Source of the DNA: Clostridiales bacterium UBA7103
Lineage (GTDB): Bacteria; Bacillota; Clostridia; Oscillospirales; Oscillospiraceae
Assembly: GCA_002493305.1 (NCBI GenBank)
Contig: DKYJ01000054.1
Location: 1,601-30,098, forward strand
DNA: 28,498 bases
Direction: 5' to 3'
The first letter of the stretch is position 1, and every line of letters starts with the position of its first letter. Of this stretch, positions 22,930 to 28,498 are shown in pieces. The position numbers and the translations under genes are program-made. Under the pieces are notes generated by a model. That model was given only the letters and a program-made list of their open reading frames with translations. It was not told where the DNA came from and did not search any database.

Positions 22930-23226
22930 ATGGCAAAAGCAACCGAAAAGTACGAAGTGATGTACATCATCAACCCCAACTTCACCGAGGAGCAGACCGC
23001 CGCAGTCGTTGAGAAATTCAAGGCACTTGTGGAGGCCAACGGCACTCTGGACGAGCTGGAGGAGATGGGCAAGCGCAAGCTGGCTTACGAGATCAACTAC
23101 ATTTCCGAGGGTTATTATGTGCTGATGAAGTTCACCAGCAATCCCGATTTCCCTGCGGAGCTGGATCGTGTTCTCGGTATCACTGACGGTATCCTGCGTC
23201 GCCTGATCACTCTGCGTGCAGAGTAA
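22930..23226 (+). CDS. rpsF: 30S ribosomal protein S6
   Basis: S6 binds the central domain of 16S rRNA with S18. The 98-aa product starts MAKATEKYEVMYIINPNFTE after AAGGAGGTGCAATT, and contains LEEMGKRKLAYEINYISEGYY (quoted in part as MGKRKLAYEINYISEG) and a C-terminal GITDGILRRLITLRAE. Normal length. First gene of rpsF-ssb-rpsR, 12 nt before ssb. Confidence 0.97.
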   Translation: MAKATEKYEVMYIINPNFTEEQTAAVVEKFKALVEANGTLDELEEMGKRKLAYEINYISEGYYVLMKFTSNPDFPAELDRVLGITDGILRRLITLRAE

Positions 23227-23238
23227 GGAGGGTGAAGC

Positions 23239-23697
23239 ATGCTTAATCACATTGTTATTATGGGTCGCCTGACTCGTGATCCCGAGCTCAGATACACCCA
23301 GTCCCAGACGCCTGTCGCATCGTTCACCGTTGCCGTTGACCGGGATTTCGGCAGCAGGGACGGCGGCGAAAAGCAGACTGATTTTATAGACTGCGTGGCA
23401 TGGCGCCAGACCGCTGAATTTGTCAGCAAATATTTCCAGAAGGGAAGCATGGCAGTCGTCTCCGGGCGGCTCCAGATCCGTGACTGGACTGACCGCGAGG
23501 GCAACAAGCGCCGCAGCGCGGAGATAAATGTTGACAATGTCTATTTTGGCGAGAGCCGCCGCAGAGACGGCGATGCTCCCCGCAGCGACAGCCGCAGCAC
23601 ATACAGCTATGACGACAACCGCAGCAGCATGGGCGCAAGCCCCGTTTCCGGCGGTTTCTCGGAGCTGGATGATGATGACGGCGAGCTACCGTTTTGA
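23239..23697 (+). CDS. ssb: Single-stranded DNA-binding protein
   Basis: Binds single-stranded DNA at replication forks and recruits repair proteins. The 152-aa product starts MLNHIVIMGRLTRDPELRY, the classic OB-fold opening, continues with TDFIDCVAWRQTAEFVSKYF, and ends in a flexible, charged linker and the acidic tip DDDDGELPF that binds partner proteins. It is placed between rpsF and rpsR as in most Firmicutes. GGAGG precedes the ATG. Confidence 0.97.
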   Translation: MLNHIVIMGRLTRDPELRYTQSQTPVASFTVAVDRDFGSRDGGEKQTDFIDCVAWRQTAEFVSKYFQKGSMAVVSGRLQIRDWTDREGNKRRSAEINVDNVYFGESRRRDGDAPRSDSRSTYSYDDNRSSMGASPVSGGFSELDDDDGELPF

Positions 23698-23699
23698 GT

Positions 23700-23726
23700 A
23701 AGTGAGCATTTATTCATCGCTCACTT
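23700..23726 (+). promoter_or_regulatory. Hairpin between ssb and rpsR
   Basis: AAGTGAGC pairs with GCTCACTT (8 bp, 11-nt loop) 3 nt after the ssb stop codon and 30 nt before rpsR. There is no T-run after it, so it is not a classical terminator. It could be a processing or stability element setting the ratio of SSB to S18, or it could shield an A/T-rich rpsR leader. Confidence 0.45.
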
Positions 23727-23756
23727 CACTAAATTTATAAATAGGAGGATACCGCT

Positions 23757-23996
23757 TTGGCTTTCGATAAGAATAATCCCAAAAATCGCAAGCGCAGAAA
23801 AGTGTGCCAGTTCTGTGTGGATAAGGCTACCGTTATCGATTATAAAGATACCGCTAAGCTCCGCCGCTACATGTCCGAGCGCAGCAAGATCCTGCCTCGC
23901 CGCACTACCGGCGTTTGCGCCATGCATCAGCGTGAGCTGACCGAGGCTATTAAGAGAGCGCGCCAGATCGCACTCCTGCCCTATGTCACCGACTGA
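23757..23996 (+). CDS. rpsR: 30S ribosomal protein S18, zinc-ligand type, TTG start
   Basis: S18 partners S6 in the small-subunit platform. The 79-aa product has RKRRKVCQFCVDKATVIDYK, KLRRYMSERSKILPRRTTG and VCAMHQRELTEAIKRARQIA. The C-x2-C pair with the later C and H suggests the zinc-binding form of S18. The start is TTG at 23757, supported by AGGAGGAT 5 nt upstream and by the family's N-terminus; no ATG is available. It is the last gene of its operon. Confidence 0.95.
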   Translation: MAFDKNNPKNRKRRKVCQFCVDKATVIDYKDTAKLRRYMSERSKILPRRTTGVCAMHQRELTEAIKRARQIALLPYVTD

Positions 23997-24016
23997 TCAT
24001 AAGCTATATTGCAATA

Positions 24017-24063
24017 ACCAAAGAACCCCGATTTTCATTCACTGAAAACCGGGGTTCTTTGGT
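24017..24063 (+). terminator. Terminator of rpsF-ssb-rpsR
   Basis: ACCAAAGAACCCCG (24017-24030) pairs with CGGGGTTCTTTGGT (24050-24063), a 14-bp stem with a loop that can add further A-T pairs. It lies about 20 nt after the rpsR stop codon. Confidence 0.8.
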
Positions 24064-24086
24064 GCTTATAATACTGTTGATGCCAT

Positions 24087-24114
24087 AAAGATCCCCGCCG
24101 GAGCGGGGATCTTT
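24087..24114. terminator. Terminator between rpsR and the hybrid kinase gene
   Basis: A perfect 12-bp stem, AAAGATCCCCGC and GCGGGGATCTTT, with a CGGA loop, 9 nt beyond the kinase stop codon. It serves the minus-strand kinase transcript and backs up the rpsR terminator. Confidence 0.85.
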
Positions 24115-24123
24115 TAGCTATAT

Positions 24124-26676
24124 TTACTTTTTATCCCTGAACAGGAACTCCTTCAGGACTCGGATACACTCTTTCAGGTCGATGGGTTTTGCCAGATGCC
24201 CGTCCATACCGCACTCGAGGCAGACCTTCACATCATCGGTAAAGGCATCAGCAGTCATGGCGATGATGGGCAGATCCTTGTCCTCTCGGTCAAGCTGGCG
24301 GATAGCGCGGGTGGCGTCGTAGCCGTTCATGACCGGCATACGCACATCCATCAGAACCGCGTCATAGTAGCCCAGCGGAGAGCTGTCAAACATATCCACG
24401 CATACTCTGCCGTTCTCCGCGCGCTCAAGCACAAGCCCTGTTGTGGACAGGATCTCGCTGGCGACCTCCCAGTTGATGTCAATATCCTCAGCCAGCAGCA
24501 CGCGCTTGCCGGTAAAATCAACATCGTCATCAGACTTTTTCTCCTCGTCGGTATATCCCTCAACATATTGGCAAAGGCGGTGATAGAGCGTCGACTTAAA
24601 CAGGGGCTTCGCGATGAAGCCCTCGATCTCAAGCGGGCCGACGGTCTCCTCAACATCGCTCCAGTCATAGGCTGAGATCAGGAACACAGGCACCTGCTTG
24701 CCAACACCCTGCCGAATCCTGCGAATGGTCTGAATCCCGTCAAGATTTGGCATTTTCCAGTCTATCAGCACGAACTGATAATCGTCCCCGGACTCGTGGC
24801 GCGCCTCGATCATCTCAACGGCCTTGCTGCCGTCGGTCGTCCACTCGGCATTCGTGCCAAGCTCGCGCAGATTGGAGGCGGCGCTGGTACACAGCAGCTC
24901 GTTATCGTCCACCACCAGCACATTCCAGTTGGGCAGCTTCATGTCGGCCTCGGTCACGCTGCTGCGCTCCATATCAAGAATGACATGGAATTTCGTGCCC
25001 CTGCCCACTTCGCTGTCAAGCTCTATAGTACCGCCCAGGAGGTCAATGATAGACTTGGTAATGCTCATGCCAAGACCCGTGCCGGTGATGCGGTTGGTAT
25101 ACTCCGTCTCCTCGCGGGAGAAGGTGTCGTAAATCTTCTTCTGGAACTCCTCGGACATGCCGATGCCGTTATCCTCCACCACAAAGTGGGTGCGTACAAA
25201 GTTATCGCCCTTGGGGGAAGCCTCCTGATAGGTGTGCACATCGATGCGACCCTCCTCAGGAGTGTATTTCACGGCGTTGGAGAGCAGGTTTATAAGCACC
25301 TGATTGAGCCGCACCGAGTCACAGCAGACATTCTCACAGATGATGTTCTCAATGAAAATGTCAAAATACTGGCTCTTTGCCTTGACTTGCGGCTGGATGA
25401 TATTGACAATATCATCCATCGTGTCCTTGATGGACATATCGCTGGCGCTTATCTGAACCTTGCCGCTCTCTATCTTGGACATATCCAGCACATCGTTTAT
25501 AAGCCCCAGCAGGTGCTTGCTGGAAATGCGGATCTTCCTGAGGTATTCCTCCACGGCCTCCGGATCACCGGGATTTCGGGAGGCAAGCTCCGACATGCCG
25601 ATTATGGCGTTCATAGGCGTGCGTATATCATGGCTCATGCTGGAGAGGAACTCGCTCTTGGCCTGACTTGCGCGCCGCGCCTCCTTACGGGATTTGCTAA
25701 GCTCCTCAAGCTGGCGGCGCGTCATCCGATAGTACATCATAAAGACTATCAGCATGCAGACAAAGACTATCACAATACTCAGGATCATCATGTTCGTTCT
25801 GGTATTGTCAAGCCCGGTTATCGCCTGCCCCAGCACGCTTTCGGGCATGGAGGAGATAAGATACCAGTTGGAGCTGCCTTCAATGGGCGTGCAATAGACA
25901 TGCGTATCTACCCCGCCGCGGCGGAGGAAGCTGAAAAACGACTCGTGGATTTCCATCTCATCAGCGAGCTTGGCGGCAAAGTCGTCCACCGTTTCGGTAG
26001 AAGAAGACTCAAAGGTCTCTTTCAGATAAGCAAAGAAATCCTCATTGTTGGTGACAAAGCGCCCCTGCGCGTCAATGATGCGAAACCGAGTCCCCGACTC
26101 GCTGTCCTCCAGAAAAAGCGCCTCGTTGAGATAGCTCATGGGGATGCTCATTATTATCGCGTCGCTGCGGCTCCCATCGCTCATTTCATATTCGGCGGGG
26201 ATACCAAGGATAAGCTCGGCCTCGCCGCCGACGCCGTAGCCGCGGGAAAGGATGCTGTTGTTTTCATCGAGGCTGCTGAACAGAAGATCTATATCGGTGT
26301 TCAGCTCCTCACCGTAGACCATTTCCATCACGCCGTCGTGGGAGACGAAGGCCAAAGATGTAAATTCGCGCACCTCGGCGCTGATGCGCAGCTCGTCGAG
26401 CAGCTCCTCACGGCTCATATCGGCGTCCGGCGGCGTGCGCTTATAAAGACCCTGAAGCTGGAGCAGACGGACATTTGTGACCGTGCTGAACTTCTCTTTT
26501 ATCTGGCGGTTTATCTCAGACATGTAGATGTTGCTGACTTCTCTGAGCGTTTCTTCTGACCGGTGCGACATATATTGGGTGAGGAATATAAAGACCAAGA
26601 TGCTGATAATAACCGTCACGGCGAAGCCGCCCAGCAGCTTTATAGTGTTTGCCCGGTTCGTCTTTTTTTCATCCAT
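24124..26676 (-). CDS. Hybrid sensor histidine kinase with two receiver domains
   Basis: An 850-aa membrane-bound hybrid kinase. Order: TM helix (about 13-33), an extracytoplasmic sensor of about 260 residues, TM helix (about 296-316), a short coiled linker, HisKA with the phospho-acceptor H349 in SMSHDIRTPMNAIIG, HATPase with N467 (LINLLSNAVKYT), DNGIG (502-506) and GTGLGMSI. REC1 has D639 (LIDWKMPNLDG) and K690; REC2 has D777 (LMDVRMPVMNG) and K830. The sensor resembles a Cache-like domain in length and placement, but that is not shown by motif. GGAGGTGCGGAAGCG precedes ATG. The gene follows a stand-alone HPt gene after 30 bp, completing a phosphorelay. Confidence 0.95.
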   Translation of the reverse strand: MDEKKTNRANTIKLLGGFAVTVIISILVFIFLTQYMSHRSEETLREVSNIYMSEINRQIKEKFSTVTNVRLLQLQGLYKRTPPDADMSREELLDELRISAEVREFTSLAFVSHDGVMEMVYGEELNTDIDLLFSSLDENNSILSRGYGVGGEAELILGIPAEYEMSDGSRSDAIIMSIPMSYLNEALFLEDSESGTRFRIIDAQGRFVTNNEDFFAYLKETFESSSTETVDDFAAKLADEMEIHESFFSFLRRGGVDTHVYCTPIEGSSNWYLISSMPESVLGQAITGLDNTRTNMMILSIVIVFVCMLIVFMMYYRMTRRQLEELSKSRKEARRASQAKSEFLSSMSHDIRTPMNAIIGMSELASRNPGDPEAVEEYLRKIRISSKHLLGLINDVLDMSKIESGKVQISASDMSIKDTMDDIVNIIQPQVKAKSQYFDIFIENIICENVCCDSVRLNQVLINLLSNAVKYTPEEGRIDVHTYQEASPKGDNFVRTHFVVEDNGIGMSEEFQKKIYDTFSREETEYTNRITGTGLGMSITKSIIDLLGGTIELDSEVGRGTKFHVILDMERSSVTEADMKLPNWNVLVVDDNELLCTSAASNLRELGTNAEWTTDGSKAVEMIEARHESGDDYQFVLIDWKMPNLDGIQTIRRIRQGVGKQVPVFLISAYDWSDVEETVGPLEIEGFIAKPLFKSTLYHRLCQYVEGYTDEEKKSDDDVDFTGKRVLLAEDIDINWEVASEILSTTGLVLERAENGRVCVDMFDSSPLGYYDAVLMDVRMPVMNGYDATRAIRQLDREDKDLPIIAMTADAFTDDVKVCLECGMDGHLAKPIDLKECIRVLKEFLFRDKK

Positions 26677-26706
26677 CGCTTCCGCACCTCCTTTCAGGCC
26701 CGGTTG

Positions 26707-27060
26707 TCAGGCCGAGTATTTGTCTATGCAGCTAACAATATCGTTCTTGAGCGGCTCAAGTTCCTTGATGACCGCTTCCGCCTGCCGGGGCTGATGCTCC
26801 CGCAGAAGGCGCATGGCCTCGGAATAGCCCTCAAACAGCGGCGTGAATGACAGCGAGCCGGACGCACCCTTGAGCGCGTGGATAGTCTCCTCTGTCTCGG
26901 TAAGATGCTCCTCGTCAAAGTTGATGACCGCGTCCGCAGCCTTCAGCTTGTCCCTCAGCTTGAAGATGAGCCGCTCATACAGGGCGGTGTTCCCGCCCAG
27001 CGCGGTAAGCGCCGCGTCCACACTCACACCCAAAGCCTTCAATTCGACCAACATTGCCAT
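26707..27060 (-). CDS. Stand-alone HPt phosphotransfer protein
   Basis: A 117-aa helical protein that would pass phosphate between receiver domains. The active histidine is H61 in TIHALKGASGSLSF, the Hpt motif. The start MAMLVELKALGVSVDAALTAL is chosen because GGAGGCGGTAAAA lies directly upstream, whereas the longer reading frame has no ribosome binding site and crosses a promoter. It is the first gene of the pair with the hybrid kinase and is divergent from the REC-HD-GYP gene. The likely chain is kinase H349, a receiver domain, HPt H61, then the HD-GYP receiver. Confidence 0.92.
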   Translation of the reverse strand: MAMLVELKALGVSVDAALTALGGNTALYERLIFKLRDKLKAADAVINFDEEHLTETEETIHALKGASGSLSFTPLFEGYSEAMRLLREHQPRQAEAVIKELEPLKNDIVSCIDKYSA

Positions 27061-27129
27061 TTTTACCGCCTCCGTTATTTTTTTACAGGTGAAAACGCTC
27101 TCTTTTCCCTTTTTCGTATAGATACCCTT

Positions 27130-27158
27130 ATAATATTCCAAATTTTTAACGATTTCAA
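27130..27158 (-). promoter_or_regulatory. Promoter of the HPt-kinase pair
   Basis: On the minus strand: TTGAAA (27158-27153), 17-bp spacer, TATTAT (27135-27130). The start would be near 27123, leaving a leader of about 60 nt before HPt. Confidence 0.65.
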
Positions 27159-27199
27159 CACCATATTTGCTTAAAATACTATCAGGTGATTTTTTTCGC

Positions 27200-27228
27200 T
27201 TTACCCGGCACACAAAGGGTGATATAAT
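27200..27228 (+). promoter_or_regulatory. Extended -10 promoter of the REC-HD-GYP gene
   Basis: TTTACC (27200-27205), 17-bp spacer and consensus TATAAT (27223-27228) with an extended TGA. If used, transcription starts near 27235, downstream of the in-frame ATG at 27227, which would make the second ATG at 27275 the true start. A small hairpin, AGGGC-GAAT-GCCCT, lies in the leader. Confidence 0.6.
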
Positions 27229-27274
27229 GCCAAAAGAGGGCGAATGCCCTAATAATTTGATTGGACTGGATCAT

Positions 27275-28336
27275 ATGAACAGCCTAAACACCGATTACAA
27301 CCAAATTTACCCTGACCGCCGCCCCAGGATCATGGCGGTGGACGATGATGAGATCAATACTGCGGTCATTTGCGCCCTGCTGGGCGAAGAGTATGATATT
27401 ATTCCCGCCAACTCCGGCAGGGAGGCTTTCCGCAAGCTCAGGGAGCAGCTGCCTGACCTTATCCTGCTGGATATGCACATGCCGGAGATGTCCGGCCATG
27501 ACGTTATCCGCGTATTGAAGCAGCACCATGTCTACGCCGACATTCCCGTGGTTTTCCTCACTGCGGATGATAACACCGAGGCGGAGGTTCAGGGGCTGAG
27601 CGAAGGCGCGGAGGATTTTATCCGCAAGCCGCTTTGCAAGGATGTGGCCATGGCGCGTATAAATATGCAGCTTCGCCTCAATCACCTGCAAAACAACCTC
27701 AAGCAAGAGGTCGCCCGGCAGACTCAGATCGCCGAGAAGCGGCTTGAGAGCTTTGAGCGCATGAGCGTGCAGATGGTCACCGCCCTTGCCAACACCATTG
27801 ATGCCGTGGACTCCTATACAAACGGTCACTCTGTGCGTGTGGCAAAATACACCATTATGCTGGCCGAGCGCATGGGCTATACCGGTGACCGGCTGACCTG
27901 TTGCCAGTTCGCCGCCCTGCTGCACGATATCGGCAAGATAGGCGTACCAGCAGAGATCATAAACAAGACCTCAAAGCTGACGGACGAGGAATACGCCATC
28001 ATCAAGACCCATCCCGCCATCGGCGGCAATATTCTTGCCGGGGTCACAGAGATCCCGGATATTTCCACCGGCGCAAGGTATCACCATGAGCGCTACGACG
28101 GCAAAGGCTACCCCGATGGGCTTTCCGGCGAGGATATACCGGAGATCGCCCGGATAATCGGTGTGGCGGACGCTTATGACGCCATGACCTCCAAGCGCAG
28201 CTACCGTGGGATCCTCTCTCAGGAGCGGGTGCGCGAGGAGATAGAACGCGGCAAGGGCACTCAGCACGATCCCTATATCTCGGATATTATGATAAATCTT
28301 ATCGACGAGGATACCGAGTATAAGATGCACGAATAA
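27275..28336 (+). CDS. Response regulator with HD-GYP domain (c-di-GMP phosphodiesterase)
   Basis: A 353-aa cytoplasmic protein. An N-terminal receiver domain (about residues 18-135) has the acidic pocket VDDDE, phospho-acceptor D66 (LLDMHMPEMSG), and a conserved lysine in IRKPL. A coiled linker follows. The HD-GYP domain (from about 165) has HD at 217-218 (LLHDIGKIGVP), HPAIG, HHERYDGKGYPDGL with the GYP triplet at 278-280, and DAYDAMTSKRSYR. All key residues are intact, so active c-di-GMP hydrolysis is expected. An alternative start at 27227 (369 aa) has AAAGGG upstream, but it overlaps the TATAAT of the probable promoter and its extra codons look atypical. It is divergent from the HPt-kinase pair. 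Confidence 0.92.
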   Translation: MNSLNTDYNQIYPDRRPRIMAVDDDEINTAVICALLGEEYDIIPANSGREAFRKLREQLPDLILLDMHMPEMSGHDVIRVLKQHHVYADIPVVFLTADDNTEAEVQGLSEGAEDFIRKPLCKDVAMARINMQLRLNHLQNNLKQEVARQTQIAEKRLESFERMSVQMVTALANTIDAVDSYTNGHSVRVAKYTIMLAERMGYTGDRLTCCQFAALLHDIGKIGVPAEIINKTSKLTDEEYAIIKTHPAIGGNILAGVTEIPDISTGARYHHERYDGKGYPDGLSGEDIPEIARIIGVADAYDAMTSKRSYRGILSQERVREEIERGKGTQHDPYISDIMINLIDEDTEYKMHE

Positions 28337-28343
28337 CGTCAGA

Positions 28344-28367
28344 CGAAACTCGCTCCATTCCGTTTCC
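28344..28367. repeat. 24-nt intergenic direct repeat, copy 1
   Basis: The 24-nt sequence opening CGAAACTCGCTCC and ending ATTCCGTTTCC occurs here and again, perfectly, at the last 24 bases of the window, 131 bp apart. A diverged partial copy lies between them (28379-28409). The unit begins 8 nt after the HD-GYP stop codon. Nothing coding is seen in it; it looks like a dispersed intergenic repeat. Confidence 0.8.
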
Positions 28368-28378
28368 GCCAAGTGTGG

Positions 28379-28409
28379 CGAAACCTGCATTACGCTCCTT
28401 CCGTCTTCC
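28379..28409. repeat. Diverged partial copy of the 24-nt repeat
   Basis: CGAAAC (28379-28384), then GCTCCTTCCGTCTTCC (28394-28409), match the two halves of the 24-nt unit with a short insert between and a few changes. Confidence 0.45.
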
Positions 28410-28414
28410 TTCTC

Positions 28415-28447
28415 AAAATCACGACCTCCTCGCTGGGTCGTGATTTT
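28415..28447. terminator. Terminator after the REC-HD-GYP gene
   Basis: A perfect 12-bp stem, AAAATCACGACC (28415-28426) with GGTCGTGATTTT (28436-28447), 9-nt loop, and GTTTT following on the plus strand. The A-run on the left side makes it a possible two-way terminator. It lies between the repeat copies. Confidence 0.85.
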
Positions 28448-28474
28448 GTTTTGCGCCTGCGGGCGGTTTCTTTT

Positions 28475-28498
28475 CGAAACTCGCTCCATTCCGTTTCC
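28475..28498. repeat. 24-nt intergenic direct repeat, copy 2 (cut by the window end)
   Basis: A perfect second copy of the unit at 28344-28367. The window stops at its last base, so the repeat array may go on. Confidence 0.8.

Noticed and set aside
24796..26559. Plus-strand frame of 587 codons opposite the hybrid kinase
   Set aside because: It is the mirror of a gene with all kinase and receiver motifs intact, and has no ribosome binding site or recognisable domain.
1..28498. CRISPR array, prophage, integrative element or insertion sequence
   Set aside because: No regularly spaced repeats, no transposase, integrase or phage genes, and composition is even across the window.

Overview
The window looks like the chromosome of a GC-rich anaerobic Firmicute, most likely a gut clostridium of the Oscillospirales/Oscillospiraceae type. 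The signs are GGAGG-type ribosome binding sites, Firmicutes gene neighbourhoods (S10 cluster, rpsF-ssb-rpsR, ywiB-argS), a zinc-ligand type S18, and a ferredoxin-linked 2-oxoacid oxidoreductase with a CoA-transferase. I see no phage, plasmid, CRISPR, tRNA or rRNA signal. The genus is not determined.

Layout. (1) 1-4433, minus strand: start of the S10 ribosomal protein operon, transcribed rpsJ-rplC-rplD-rplW-rplB-rpsS-rplV-rpsC (rpsC runs off the left edge), with a good promoter at 4405-4433, a structured leader of about 300 nt and an unusual 128-bp structured gap between rpsJ and rplC. (2) 4560-7294, plus strand: two tandem paralogous polytopic membrane proteins of the DUF6056 type. (3) 7382-9331, minus strand: a GntR/YtrA-type repressor, an ABC ATPase and an ABC permease in one overlapping operon. 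(4) 9431-9766: a bidirectional terminator hairpin and a 281-bp nested inverted-repeat element abutting the argS stop codon. It is the most unexplained piece of the window. (5) 9764-12805, minus strand: murI, a DUF1934/YwiB protein and argS. (6) 12853-13898, plus strand: an unrecognised 135-aa protein and a GreA-type cleavage factor. (7) 13911-22291, minus strand: a probable eight-gene catabolic operon made of two SLC13/DASS anion transporters, a four-subunit 2-oxoacid:ferredoxin oxidoreductase, an acetyl-CoA hydrolase/transferase-family CoA-transferase and a D-2-hydroxyacid dehydrogenase, with a DUF3870 gene just upstream. (8) 22823-24063, plus strand: rpsF-ssb-rpsR. (9) 24087-28336: a hybrid histidine kinase and a stand-alone HPt protein (minus strand), divergent from a REC-HD-GYP c-di-GMP phosphodiesterase (plus strand). 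(10) 28344-28498: intergenic 24-nt repeats around a terminator.

How the genes may work together. The transporter/KOR operon can be read as a fermentation pathway: import of a di- or hydroxy-carboxylate, oxidation of a 2-hydroxyacid to a 2-oxoacid, ferredoxin-linked decarboxylation to an acyl-CoA, and exchange of CoA onto acetate or another acid. The substrate is not determined by the sequence. The kinase, HPt and HD-GYP genes read as one phosphorelay ending in c-di-GMP breakdown. The least described elements are non-coding: the S10 leader, the rpsJ-rplC gap, the 9486-9766 element and the leader terminator of the transporter operon.
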